Below the pieces are notes generated by a model, which saw only the letters and a list, made by a program, of their open reading frames with translations, made no database searches and was not told the DNA's origin. Made by a program: the position numbers and the translations under genes. From Uranotaenia lowii (Eukaryota; Arthropoda; Insecta; Diptera; Culicidae), in the NCBI RefSeq assembly GCF_029784155.1, contig NC_073693.1, positions 232,323,397 to 232,387,396 of the forward strand: a stretch of DNA of 64,000 nucleotides, read 5' to 3'. Below are positions 1 through 11,068 of this stretch, piece after piece; the stretch's first letter is position 1; every line of letters begins with the position of its first letter.

Positions 1-1285
1 AATGTGACTGAAACCCAATAGTTAAAAAACAAACAAATCGCATGCGAGACTTCCTAAGGTATAAACCAGAGCTTAAGAAATTAATTAGTTCACCATTGCG
101 AACGAAGTTAGCAAGAACAAAGAAATAAGTTTTCCGGTTCATTAGCAAACTGGAGCGATATATCCAAGCGATGCAGACAAAAACAAATCAGGATATAAAA
201 CAAGATATGAAAATCGAACGAAAGAGAAAAAATGCAGATCGTATTCAAGGTCTCAAACGTGACTGGCAAAATCCAAGAGCGACCTTTTCCGGGGACGTTT
301 GATATGCTTTAGCTTAGGTAACTTGTTTGTTCCCTCTCGTTATAGTGTTGTTCGTTCAAGTAGATTGCCCGATTCAAGATGTCATATAAAATGAGGTATT
401 AAATACCTCATCTACCTGACAACTGGAATCGTAGGCATTTTATCAAGCGGCGGGGTCCTCAATATGGGGAGGGACCGATTTCAATTCAAAATAAGCATAC
501 TATCACGGTTGCATTCACAAGACACAAAGTCAGTCCAGCCCAGTTCATCCGTTAAAGACGGTTGTTATTATGCATTTGATCCATATGAGCTTCAAAGCTT
601 TGCTGCTCCGGATCGAGCGCTCTCATCAATATTTATTGAAAAGGCACAGCCGGTTTGGTATCGATTATTCAAAATAGTGCTGCGCCGGTTAGCTTTTGGT
701 CGTCTTCTCATTATATCACGGTGGACGGACATAATCATCCAGTGATTGATTAGCATTCCCCGGTTATTATCGCGCAATTTGTTGGAACTGATGGGCTTAG
801 TTCTTGTTCTGCGAAATTGCTGATATGGATATGGTACTGTACAGAGGGATGATCAGTGATTGTGCACCTAGAACTCGAATCATCTGCAAAAAAAATCCAA
901 TCAAACTTTGTCTATTGTCAGTGTGTATCGTTGAAAATTGAAAGCAAAAATAATTCCTTTCCTTTAAGTGTAAATTTTTAACTCTACGAAGAATTCTAGA
1001 AATTTTCATATCATTCCAACATTTTCAAATTTCGAAAATTTGCCAAAGGCTTCTTTTGAATTCTGCAACAGTATTAAAAAAATCCCCAAAATCTAGTATT
1101 TCACTAGCAAGTTGCTATTATTCTCAGTGGATTCGTAGGTAATTCACTGATGATGCTAACCGAAGCTTTTGAAATTTGGAGTTTTTTGAGATAGATACTG
1201 TGGCGAAATTCAAAGGAAGTTACGACTACATTCATTCCTAGATTCATTTAGCCAAGATTATCTTCAAAGCTTCTTTACGAATGTT
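1..1285. other. AT-rich unique sequence, no gene recognised
   Basis: ORFs here are under 100 codons, lack splice or homology signals I can recognise, and overlap on both strands. I see no repeat structure or RNA gene. It reads as intron or intergenic DNA. Confidence 0.5.
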
Positions 1286-1510
1286 ACTGATCCTGATTTT
1301 GATCTTCATCCTTATTTTAAAAATGATTTCGAGCTTGATTGTGATCCATATCGTGTTCTTGATACCGATACTGATTCTGAATGAAACGCTGATCCATATC
1401 CTGATCTAATCCTTAGCTTGATCCAGCTTTATATTCTGGTCGTAATACTGATCCTGATGCTTTTCATTTTTTTTTTTTTCATGATCTGATCCTGAGCTTG
1501 ACCGTAATAA
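1286..1510. repeat. Degenerate short repeat (TGATCCTGAT-like)
   Basis: Variants of a roughly 10-base word (TGATCCTGAT, TGATCCATAT, TTGATACCGA, TGATTCTGAA) recur through this stretch with irregular spacing. No reading frame stays open across it. It resembles an old, heavily mutated simple repeat rather than a clean microsatellite. DNA from 1511 to 2233 after it holds nothing I recognise. Confidence 0.55.
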
Positions 1511-2243
1511 ACAAGTGCTGTCGTAAGACGTTATTTAAAGTTAAAATTCGTTTCTCATTATAACAAAACCAATCAACAATTTGCAGGCTTGGTTGTACCG
1601 TGAACTGTCGTTTAAATAACATGTATTCTAAAGTAAAATAGTTTCGTTACGCGGAAATCGTTCGGGAATTTTCGCTCTACAAAGTAATTTAACACCAAAA
1701 ACTCACGAGCAGAACAAATACCAAATATTGCAATCATCTCCAGAGAATAAACTCTCTGTCAAATATCGCATCCGATTTTTTCCGACCTGATCAATTTACA
1801 GGAAACTAGAAAGATACACGAATCATAGCTGTTAGTTATACAGATATATTTCAAATTGAATATATCAGACCAGAATTGTAAATGTAGAAACTCATAAAAA
1901 CTAATTATCTGAAATTATGTATTTGAGTTGAAGCTTTGCAACTGTTCTTTCGAAAATCTTAATTTAACAATCGTGCGAATCGTAGAAAATATCACCCTTT
2001 TTAGGGTTCTTCAATTTACAGTTCGACCGACTCCCGCGTTTTCTCAAACTTAAGCACGGAGAAACAGTTAAAACTCCGTCAATCTGTACCACTTGACTAG
2101 GTTCCGGTTGAAAATCTGTTCTAACGAACGTTCTGTTGGTTTGTAACAGAAAAAAAACTACGTCATACTAAAACGTGACATGATAAGAACTGCAATGGCC
2201 TTGCGTTGATTTTCTCGGCTTAGTTTGCATATCGTTCTAAACT

Positions 2244-2483
2244 AAGGTTGCCAGAATTTTTTCAGCACGTGTCCGGGCCGGACAAATCCGGGCTAATTTA
2301 TCTAAAAACCTGGCAAAATCCGGACTTTTGATTTGAAAATTGTCGACCAAGATCAGAATAATTTGTTCAAAATCCGGGCTTTTTTCTATGAAATCCGGGC
2401 AACCGGGCCGGACCGGACTTTTCCCAAATAATGTATTGAATCTTCTGGCAAACCCGGATAAAACCGGGAAATCTGGCAACCTT
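2244..2483. mobile_element. Short TIR element (MITE), 10-bp target duplication
   Basis: The 240-bp element starts AAGGTTGCCAGA and ends TCTGGCAACCTT, a perfect 12-bp terminal inverted repeat. It is flanked on both sides by the direct repeat GTTCTAAACT (2234-2243 and 2484-2493), a 10-bp target-site duplication. The interior carries several CCGGG/CCCGG motifs next to both ends, perhaps binding sites for a transposase supplied elsewhere. The ORF covering it on the minus strand is only a translation of these GC-rich repeats. A 9-11-bp duplication would fit Mutator-like elements, but the superfamily is inference. Confidence 0.85.
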
Positions 2484-2740
2484 GTTCTAAACTGAAGCAA
2501 TCTGCAGTACTTTGGTATATTATATGATTCGCGATAAAAACACTCTAAATATACTGTGAGTGGGTTGAATTGATTAAATTGCCAGAATTAACTACAATAT
2601 TTTTTTACAGTCATGAAATACAGAAAATGTTGTTGAATTACGACCTTAGGGTTGAATTGGTTTCTTAGCGTGGTTGAAGGCTTGTTACCTTCAGAGAGCC
2701 GTTAATCAACGCTCAAGTTTGTACAGGGCGATGGAAAATG

Positions 2741-2806
2741 GGACCTGAGACCTGATAGCTGAGTCATAAAACCTGAGACCTAAGTCCTAAACATTAATAC
2801 ATGAGT
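2741..2806. repeat. Degenerate 'ACCTGAGACCTAAG' repeat, short tract
   Basis: Words such as ACCTGAGACCT, CCTGATAGC and ACCTAAGTCC recur here. The same kind of repeat reappears in a longer tract at 8077-8345. The stretch 2494-2740 before it holds nothing recognisable. Confidence 0.5.
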
Positions 2807-3676
2807 AAAGTTACCACAATTTTTTGCGTACACATCCGGGCCGGTCAAATCCGGACTGTTTTATTCGAAAACCTGATAAAATCCGGGAAAAAATTTAAAA
2901 ATTCTCACCCCCCATAATTCGGGCAAGAAATAATTCATGAAAAATCAACAAAACTACACCTGAAACATTAATTTTTGTCGCAACACATCCGAAGATTTGG
3001 AATCGTATTTTAGGCCTTCGCTCAAGTTTGTTTTGATAAAATTTGCTAAAAAATCGTTTTTGGGCGTAAATTTCAAAATATATATTTTTTAAAATGAAGA
3101 GTTAATCACCGTAAATTTATTTTCGGAAATTATTTTATCGGCTATATCGGTGAAATTTTATATTCTTTGAGAAAGAATATTTAAGAATTGAAATATTATA
3201 GGTGGATAACAGATTAGAATAAGATGAGAGATGTCGAAATTGAGCGGAAGGATAATTTTAATTTGAAAAACTTTTCATCACTTTTCATCGTTTTGTTCCT
3301 CAAGGTAGTAGGCCCGTGAGGAACAAAACGATGAAAAGTGATGAAAAGTTTTTCAAATTAAAATTACCCTTCCGCTCAATTTCAACATCTTTCATCTTAT
3401 TCTAATCTTCCATCCGCCTATAATCCTTCAATTCTTAAATATTCTTTCTCAAAGAATATAAAATTTCACCGATATAGGCGATAAAATAATTTCTCAAAAT
3501 ATATAGTTACAAAATTTGAGTTTATTGTTCAATTTCGCAAATGAAGTTAGTAAATCCGGGCAATAACCGGGTTATTTTCAGCCAAATCCGAACAACTAGG
3601 CCTAACCGGACGTTTCCCAAATTTGTTTATACATATTCGACCAAGTCCGGATAAAACCGAGCTATCCAGCAAACTT
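2807..3676. mobile_element. Larger, diverged relative of the 2244-2483 element
   Basis: The left end (AAAGTTACCACAATTTTTTG, then CATCCGGGCCGG) and right end (CCGGATAAAACCGAGC, then CCAGCAAACTT) align with the ends of the 240-bp element at 2244-2483, with several substitutions. The 870-bp interior differs: it contains a large hairpin (3128-3495). Flanks (ATACATGAGT / AAACATGAAA) may be a decayed target duplication. No coding capacity is visible, so it would be non-autonomous. Confidence 0.6.
3128..3495. repeat. Large hairpin, arms of about 170 bp
   Basis: The two arms (about 3128-3300 and 3317-3495) are near-perfect reverse complements, from CGATGAAAAGTGATGAAAAG near the centre outward to TTCACCGATATAG. 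The short spacer contains AGGTAGTAGGCCC. A transcript through it would form a long double-stranded RNA. The arms have a few substitutions and short indels. A single-arm relative lies at about 21890-22060. Confidence 0.85.
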
Positions 3677-4100
3677 AAACATGAAACTTTAGAAATAAGG
3701 TCCCAAGGAACACATATTAAGCATTTGAAAGTTTTATTATGGGTTTATTATGGCATTTTATGTGCAGCTAGTTTTATAACTGTTTTAGTATAGTAATGAA
3801 AAATGCTTAGATTCTTGATTTACCTATTTATTTTCATGTAATTCTGAAAACGCTTATAAAGCTATTAATAAATATACAGTTTAAATTGTTCAAAAAGTGC
3901 TGAACGCTTTTTTTACATGTTTTATAAAGGCACGCAGTGCTTGATTTTAAAACCGTAATGAAATTACGTGACTTTTCTTGGCCAAGTTGTCAAAATAGGA
4001 CACGCTCAGGCTAGATTACAGATATTTGAATTGGAATTCCCATTTCTAGGCATTTATGATAATTCATGTGTGTTGTTTTTGAGTTTAAAAAAATATAAAA
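3677..4100. other. AT-rich sequence, nothing recognised
   Basis: No ORF, RNA gene or clear repeat structure is visible between the element ending at 3676 and the repeat array beginning near 4101. Confidence 0.45.
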
Positions 4101-4227
4101 ATCTTTGAAATACTTCAATTTACCAGAAATTCAAGATGGCGGAATTCGCTCAACTTGAAAATGCTGAAAATCACCAAAAATCGCATGAAACCCCCGGAAT
4201 ATGGGTATAACTCATTTTAGTGGTTTT

Positions 4228-4304
4228 GTGCCAACGTAAGAACTTATACTACACATATAATATACGGCGTATTATAGGACACGACACTTGACGTTCTTAC
4301 TTAC
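4228..4304. repeat. Short dispersed unit GTAAGAAC...GTTCTTAC, left copy
   Basis: The unit runs from GTGCCAACGTAAGAACTT to CACGACACTTGACGTTCTTAC, with weak GTAAGAAC inverted ends. A reverse-oriented copy lies at 7868-7945 on the other side of the repeat array. Either two MITE insertions or the outer arms of one very large inverted repeat would explain the pair. Confidence 0.6.
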
Positions 4305-4427
4305 ATAAAAGGATTTAAAATTACCTTTCTTGTCGAGCGGTTTCGGGCTCGATGTAGCCCATCTACAGGACGATGTCCGACTGATTACTCAAAAGAAAAA
4401 CACTAACACAGCTTCATACTACTGCAT

Positions 4428-4684
4428 AGTATTCGTCGAAGGATGGTCCTATCATTTTTGGTTGGCCAAGTTGAAAAGAGGCGTAACTGCTCACGCATCG
4501 GAATCTAACCACTCTATAGATTGGGAAAAGGTTAGATTCAAAAAATGTATACGCGTCACATTTAAATGCCTGGGAATCCATGTTTATAATAACTTCTGAG
4601 AAGCCTTTAATGAACTCGCCAATCATATCGCCTCTTTTCAATTTGGCCAACCAAAAATGATAGGACCATCCTTCGACGAATACT
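4428..4684. mobile_element. 257-bp fold-back element with 56-bp arms
   Basis: Arms 4428-4483 and 4629-4684 are reverse complements with about one mismatch (AAGTTG against AAATTG), beginning AGTATTCGTCGAAGGATGG. The central 145 bp is not palindromic. The long terminal inverted repeats and lack of coding potential fit a fold-back MITE. I see no convincing target duplication. The overlapping ORFs on the two strands encode the same short peptide because of the palindrome and are not genes. Confidence 0.75.
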
Positions 4685-4904
4685 GAAGTTTTCAGTACAA
4701 GTCGAGTACAAGTCGAATTTCGCTTTCTGAAACCATCTTGAAATCTTTTCTTTTCAAACCTGTATATTACTGATAATCGCTTGAAGCCCCCCCCCAGAAA
4801 AAAGCTAAACAAGAAGAAGTCGAATTGGCAGCTTCCGCTTGAGTTTGAAATGATGTAAATCACTGAAAATCAAATGAAACCCGCATAATTTTCGTATTGG
4901 GTGT

Positions 4905-6270
4905 AAGGGCTATAAAAGAAGCCATATTATCTCATGTATCCCAATGATGTTTGAGGCGATTGTGAATCAAAAGATGTTCAATCAACTAAATAATCGCATC
5001 TCCAATAACCAACATGGCTTTTACAACATCTACCAACCTATTAGAATTTGTGAACTTCTCGCTTGGAGCTATGGACAGATGTAATTTTGTTGAAACTTTA
5101 TATACAGATTTTAGTAAGGCGTTTGATAGAGTTGACATTTCATTGCTACTTTTCAAACTAAAACGTATAGAATTATCAAGTACACTTTTAAAATGGATCG
5201 AGTCATATTTGTCGGATCGAACGCAGGTAGTCCGTTTTAAAGGAAAAATCTTGACAGAAATACAGGTCACTTCTGGTGTTCCACAAGGATCTCATTTGGG
5301 CCCCTTGTTATTTATAATTTTTGTTGACGATGTCAATTTAGTATTAAATAGCGTCAAAGTACTCATTTATAACGACGATATGAAACTGTACATGGAGATA
5401 CGTAACAGAATGGATTTACAGCGTTTTCAGGATGATATTGATATTTTTTACACTTGGTGTGCAAAAAGTCTGCTAGATCTCAATATTAAAAAGTGCAACA
5501 TTATATCTTACTCTAGAAAACTGAACCATCATGATTTTAATTTTACTTTAGGGTAGCAGCAGATTGAAAGATGTAACAAAATTAGGGACCTAGGTGTAAT
5601 ACTGGACACCAAACTAACTTTTATTGAACATTTTAACACGATTATTAATAAAGCTTTCAGTATGTTAGGGTTTATCAAAAGATTCTGTTATCACTTTAAA
5701 GACCCTTATACAATAAAAATACTTTTCATATCGTGTGTAAGATCTATACTCGAATATTGTAGTGTAGTTTGGTGCCCGTATCAGCCCACTCATGTTACAA
5801 GAATAGAATCGGTTCAAAAACAATTTCTACTGTTTGCACTAAGAAAGCTGGGCTGGAGTTCCACTTTAATTCTTCCATCATATGAAGCACGATGCATGTT
5901 AATCAATATTGAAACGCTTGAAAAACGAAGAGACGTTGCTATGATTTCCTTTGTTAACGATATTATCTCCCAACGTGTAAAATCAGAATACTTGTTAGAA
6001 AACTTGAACTTTTACACACCCTCACGCATACTAAGAACCAGAAACTTATTTCAAGCTGAGTCTCAACGAACCATGTACGCCAGCAACAAACCTGTAAACC
6101 AAATGATGAAAACTTATAATCAATATTGTGTACATATTGACATAACCATGTCCAGAGCTGCAATAAGAAAAGTGTTAAACAGAAGACATTTACAAAATAG
6201 TGGTTAAGACAATTTTTGTATGAGCAAATTGTAAACGTAGTCTACAACTGATTGACGAAATAAATAAATA
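4905..6270 (+). pseudogene. Non-LTR retrotransposon reverse transcriptase, 5'-truncated
   Basis: Reverse transcriptase of a LINE, which copies its RNA at a nicked genomic target. Visible motifs in order: TDFSKAFDRVD (about 5107-5139), TSGVPQGSHLGPLLF (about 5269-5313), and the catalytic box read as YNDDMKLY where YADD is usual. The frame starting at 5014 is broken by an in-frame TAG at 5554-5556 and reopens in the same frame to 6207, ending with the LINE-typical C-terminal part. Upstream, MFEAIVNQKMFNQL is encoded in another frame (from about 4948), so a frameshift lies near 5015-5020; the homology stops near 4905, with endonuclease and ORF1 missing. The element ends in an AAATAAATAAATA tail. 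Clade is uncertain (CR1-, Jockey- or I-like). It is dead: truncated, frameshifted, one nonsense codon and an altered catalytic box. Confidence 0.85.
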
Positions 6271-6285
6271 TGCTCTAGACAATTT

Positions 6286-7020
6286 GCTAAAGAAGAAGTC
6301 TAATTTGGTATTCTGACGCTATCTTGAAATCCAAGATGGCGGTTTCGACTTTACTTTTCAAACCTGTATTTTATTGATAATCGCTTAAAATCGCCATTAT
6401 CTATATGGGTATTAGTTGAAAAGACTCAACCGGTAGTGGTCGAATTTCGCAGTCTGACGCCATCTTGATATCCAAGATGGTGGCTTGCGGTTAATGACTA
6501 AAAATCGCATAAAAATCCCACAATATAGGTATTTTGGCTACACTAGAAAAAGATAAATTTCACTATCTGACGCTATCTTAAAATCTAATAAAGTGGTTTC
6601 TGCTAAACTTCAAAATTCTAGAAATTCTGTAAATACTTTGAAAATGGTTTGAAATTTTATTGTGATTTTCGACCATTTACAGCAATTTAAAGATCAGCGG
6701 AAGTCACCATCTTGGGTGGCGTTAGATAGCGAAATTTGACTTCTACGAGTTAAACCCTTGAACCCAATACCCATATTGTGAGTGTTTCATGTGATTTTTA
6801 GTTGTTTACAGTTGTTTAAAGTTAATTGAAAGCTGCCATCTTGGATTTCAAGATGACGTCAAAAAGCGTAATTCGACTTCTCTTGTTTAGCCTGTTCATC
6901 CAATACCCATATTGTGGGGGTCTCATTCGATTTCGAGTCCGTTACAACATTTTGAAGCGGAAGCCGCCATCTTGGATTTCAAGATGGCGTCAGACAACGA
7001 AATTCGATTTTCACTTATGG
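6286..7020. repeat. Head-to-head 'CCATCTTGGAT...AAGATGGCG' repeat array
   Basis: Units of roughly 120-170 bp contain CCATCTTGGATTTCAAGATG, GCGAAATTCGACTTCT and CAATACCCATATTGTG. Copies near 6331 and 6471 read in one orientation; those near 6707, 6836 and 6961 read in the other, so the array turns around near 6650. The word CCATCTTGGATTTCAAGATGG is itself near-palindromic. The ORF at 6826-7113 is a translation of the units, not a gene. Confidence 0.75.
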
Positions 7021-7035
7021 TCTCATTTCATTCAC

Positions 7036-7138
7036 AACCAATCCCGAACATTCACAACCAATCCCTTATTTATTGCATTTAAAAAAGTCTGTCCTCTAGT
7101 TTACCTTATCTAGTTTACCTGTGTCTAGTTTACCTTAT
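7036..7138. repeat. Two short tandem duplications
   Basis: ATTCACAACCAATCCC occurs twice in succession (about 7029-7066), and TCTAGTTTACCT occurs three times (about 7097-7137). Both look like local replication slippage. No gene is associated. From 7139 to 7867 I see only AT-rich DNA. Confidence 0.75.
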
Positions 7139-7867
7139 CAATGATTAACAACTCAGAAATGAGGAACTCATCCTAAGCGTGTAATTGGTAAGCTTGCAAG
7201 AGAAACGTCATATTTTAGCTATTTATATGGCTCTCATAAAACCGTTATGAAACTAATTAGTAATTTTTTCATTACCATAATAAAGCTATCAAGCATTGAA
7301 TTCACTAACGCCATGTTGGTTGAAAAATCGAAGAGCAAAAAATGACGCCATGTTGATGGATTCACAATGTCAAGTAATTGAAAATATTTGTTCAGGTCTA
7401 TTTTCAATCAATTCCATTACGTTTGCAACGTCATTATGTCATGTTTTACTATCATATTTATTGAAAAATGTTGTTTTGCGAAATTTTTCTAATTTTATTT
7501 TTCTCATGAAACTAAATATTTCATTTGAATTTCGTTCTTCTAAAGACTTGACAAGGCTCTTTTACACATTTTACTTAAAATTTTGATTGGCAGTAGAATA
7601 AATCTTCATAATATGGGTAAAATATTGCTTGTTTGTTATTAATTTTACCAGATTATATCTTACTGCAATCATCATTCATCAACTATCATGGTTAATGAAA
7701 AAAAAAAAAATAACTCGAAGAACTCACGGAATCGAAAAAAAAACAAAAATCGCTAACATGTTTTATAAAAGCTTTAAAAAAGCTTTGGTCACCAAATTTT
7801 TCCAGTTTAATGCTTTTATCAAAGTTTTAAAAATTAATCATGATGACGTTTAGTTCCTTTTTTCCAT

Positions 7868-7945
7868 TAGTAAGAACGTTAAGTGTCGTGCCATGTAATA
7901 CGTCGAGTGTTATTTGTGTATTTAAAAGTTCTTACGTAGGCACAA
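7868..7945. repeat. Short dispersed unit, right inverted copy
   Basis: Reads TAGTAAGAACGTTAAGTGTCG ... AAAAGTTCTTACGTAGGCAC and is the reverse complement of the unit at 4228-4304 with scattered substitutions; flanking TTTTA-rich sequence also matches in inverted order. See the left copy for the two possible explanations. Confidence 0.6.
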
Positions 7946-8076
7946 CCTAATAAAATGAATGATGACGTTTCTAGCCAGACTTTAGCTTTATTTGAGTTCT
8001 GGTGATTAGCTATTAATGAAGAATGATGATATAGCTCTAACGAAGTTGTGCTGGGAAAACTAAATTTGTTACTTGG

Positions 8077-8345
8077 GATATGATACCTGAGACCTAAGAT
8101 TTAAGACTATGATATCTCAGACCTGGAACAGGAAACATGAAGCATGCAAAATGAGAATAAAGACATGAGTCCTGAGATTTAAGACATGATATCTGAGACT
8201 TGGAACCTTATACTTAAGAGTTCTTAGACATGAGACATGAGATATGAGGCATGATACTTGAGATATGAGATACGAGACTGAAACCTGAGACCTAAATCCT
8301 GATATTCGAGAAAGCAGGCATGATTCGTGGAACATGAGAAGAAAA
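8077..8345. repeat. Degenerate 'GACATGAGATATGAGAC' repeat tract
   Basis: Variants of ACATGAGAC, ATATGAGAC, ACCTGAGACC and TGATATCTGAGAC follow each other for about 270 bp. No exact period holds, so the tract is old or evolves by short slippage. The minus-strand ORF over it (LISHVSCL-type repeats) is a repeat translation. Confidence 0.7.
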
Positions 8346-10591
8346 GAATTAGACGCGAAACGTGTAGAGTGAAACGTAAAAAATGAGAAGTAAGAAGTGA
8401 TGCGTGAGGCGTGGGGTGGAGTACTTTTTCCTCAAATTCATGGGATGAAAATCAATTTCTTACTGTTGTAACTGTTGACACGATCTTCGAAAAAAAAAAA
8501 ACAGGAAGTAGAACCGAACAGAATTTTTAAAGCAGACAGCAACATTATTTTGATCGTGTTTTCGCGAAAAGACAAAATTTGAATAATCATAAGATAACTG
8601 AACGGAATTGCTAGACAGTGTCTCGATCCCATTTACGGATGATAAACTGGAAGTTAACATTAACATTTAGCTAAAAAATTTGGAAATGACTTTCAGAACA
8701 AAAAAATAATCTTTCGGAGGTAGAAATCCGCTCGTAGTCAACATTTAAATCATATTTTGAGCGATATTCATAGCATATCATAATCATATTAGCGATATGT
8801 ATACTTACTAGATGTGTCTACAACAGTGAAAATTGGAAGCTTACATCAGTTTAAAAGCTATAAATTTGTGAGAGAAACAAAAAAACATTGATATTTACAA
8901 TTTATAATGTCGGGTGGAAAAAAACGCCTCAAAAACCTTTGTTAGTCCAATTGACTTGATTTAAAAAATAAATATTTGACACTTTCCTGATAACATGTGA
9001 ACCTACCAATCATTTCTTTCAATAGTTTTTAATTTCGTAATCATCAATTTTGATGTTTCTATAATCATAACTACTTTAGATGAATTTATGGGAATTTCCT
9101 GCATTGTGTAAGGTGCGAGATCTGCCGTTTTCGCTTTTTTCAACCTTGGGCTTTAGTGTAACTAAGACAAACGTTGAGCCTTAAAGTTGATTCATACTCA
9201 ACAACATTTCATGCTGTTTAATTTTCTTAACATTTTCAATATTGGTTGGACATTTTTTTCTTTCAATATTTTCAAACGATACAGAATCGCTGTCTCATTT
9301 TTTTTCCTATCAACAAATCCATCTTATAGTCTGACCAATTCACTGATCCAAAAGATTTACCTTTCGTGCTCGCTTGTGTGCATTTCAGATTCTTATCTAT
9401 AATCTGAACTCGTGTATAGCTTGTTAGAAACATGAAGTTTGCTGTGGGTCAGCGGACTTTCTACGCACATGTCACTCAAATCATGTTCAGCTCCAAATGT
9501 TTCGGATAAACGTAGAGTATATCATAACATGTTTTTTTTTTCAGAAAAATAAATTGTATATTGTATATTATTCCAGTAAGTCCTATGCCTAATTCTCAAG
9601 TTAGTTCACAATATTTGACATCAAGAGCCTATTTAGTGACTATTTGAACTTCTTACCTTTTTGTCCAAATTTCTGTTTCTGGTCTTTATATTTTTTTTAC
9701 TTGAGTTAAGAACCGGGAAGGCAAGAATATGGTCAAACTTCAACCCAAAATAAGTCTTTCCATCGAAATCGCTATTCAAAGCTCATTTATGTCTCTCTTC
9801 TTTCGGTAACTAATTCTCAATTCCAATACCTTCCTTAAGAAAATATTTTTCAAGAAGTTCCCATTTATTTCTCTCATCTCGGTGAAAATCTGCTTCAAGT
9901 GTACCTTCAGTATTTTCAAGCAGTTTCCCGGATCGGAAGACGGTGGATGTGATTTTTCATTCAACACAACCGGTCTCCTCAAGCTTAAATTGTGTGCTGC
10001 TCTGCTGAGCGAATCTTGATTACAAAAACAACACAAAAAGAGGGAACACAGTTTCAATTTCTAGCCACAAAGTTGGTTGAAATAGTGCTGCTTGCTTGGA
10101 GCTGCAATAGGGGCTATAAAACATCTGTGTTATCTTCTTTCTTGGCTCGTTACTCAACTCGTTTCTTGGTTGGTTCTAGAGGTCCAGCTCCAGCTTCGTC
10201 CGTTGAGTTTGAGAACAAAGAAACGAGTTTCTTCAATGATAGCGGGTAGCTAGAGTGGAGGGGATGTTTTAGCACTTACGGTGAATGGACACTTGAGTGG
10301 TGAATGAATTGAACAAAAAACCTGCTCCTGGGGAGCATTAAATATTGATCATAATGAAATCGAATATGAGTAATTGGACGAATGTGAGCGTTGTGCTGAA
10401 GGCTTTCGAAAGTTGACTATGACGTCTTTGGTGTTTTTCCTTGGACAGTTTTTATCGTTTGAGCGTTTTTTTCAAGTTTCACTGCTTAATTGAACTGTCC
10501 TTTTTTAAAAAATAAATCAGATTTTAACGTTTATCGTTAACCACATCCTTCACAATTTTTAACGAGTATTTTATTTTCTTCTCCTCCACAG
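8346..10591. other. AT-rich sequence upstream of the exon, probable intron
   Basis: No homology-bearing ORF. The last part (about 9900-10300) is less AT-rich and unique, and the segment ends in the polypyrimidine tract and AG acceptor of the exon at 10592. If the exon is real and internal, this stretch belongs to its upstream intron. Confidence 0.45.
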
Positions 10592-10765
10592 CCCGGCGAG
10601 TCCGGTTTCGTCGTCCTCGGGGACCTCACCCTGGAGACGTCGACGGATCCGGACGATTCGTGGGTCATGGGCCCACCGTCTCCGTGTGATGTCGAGTTTG
10701 CCAATGCCAACATTGTGATCAACGGTAAATCCAGCCTGAGAAATAAGACTAGTAGAGATAGCAAG
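10592..10765 (+). CDS. Internal coding exon of an unrecognised host gene
   Basis: A GC-rich 174-bp block in AT-rich surroundings. It is preceded by a strong 3' splice site (TTTTATTTTCTTCTCCTCCACAG, acceptor AG at 10590-10591; the pyrimidine run is interrupted only by A residues) and followed by an excellent donor (AAG then GTAAGT at 10766). Of the three plus frames only one is free of stops: 58 codons, starting and ending in phase 0. The peptide starts PGESGFVVLGDLTLETS, contains WVMGPPSPCDVEF and ends SLRNKTSRDSK. It is acidic in its first half and basic and serine/threonine-rich at the end; no membrane segment or catalytic motif is visible, so it may be a surface loop or linker of a larger protein. 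I do not recognise the family. The minus-strand ORF across the block lacks splice support. No neighbouring exon could be identified in the window. Confidence 0.72.
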
Positions 10766-11068
10766 GTAAGTGTCCTGGTTTCAACAATGGTAGCATTAAA
10801 AATTGAGATATCAACATTATGGTTGTGCATAGATTGAATACACTAAAGATATATTTTTGTAAATTTCTTCAGCCTAAAGATTCAAGTTCAGCGTCAAGCT
10901 GTTGGAGCTACATATTTATTTTTTGTTACAACAAATAGTTATTTTTTTTTTGCGTTTACCCTTCCTTCTTTTCATTGTCTCTAACTTATATTGGACATTT
11001 TCATAGAATGATAGCTTTTAAAGTTTTTTTTTGTTGAAAATATGAGCAAGTACAAATATTACAGTATA
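10766..11068 (+). other. Start of intron after the exon
   Basis: Begins GTAAGTGTCC, a near-consensus 5' splice site, and continues as AT-rich non-coding DNA until the transposon at 11069. No second exon is recognisable. Confidence 0.5.

Larger units (their letters stand above)
4101..4905. repeat. Left part of the 'AAGATGGCG' repeat array
   Basis: This segment contains units with the words TTCAAGATGGCGGAATTCGC (4131), AAGTCGAATTTCGC (about 4710), AACAAGAAGAAGTCGAATTG (about 4806) and CCCGCATAATTTTCGTATTG (about 4880). The same words, more complete, make up the array at 6286-7020, so the LINE at 4905-6270 appears to have landed inside one array. A small MITE-like unit (4228-4304) and a 257-bp fold-back (4428-4684) are embedded. 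Confidence 0.6.

Noticed and set aside
2237..2500. 87-codon minus ORF rich in Pro/Asp/Phe
   Set aside because: It coincides with a complete MITE including its flanking duplication.
4414..4863. 149-codon minus ORF
   Set aside because: It spans the fold-back arms; the same peptide segment VEGWSYHFWLAKLKRG appears in the plus ORF because of the palindrome.
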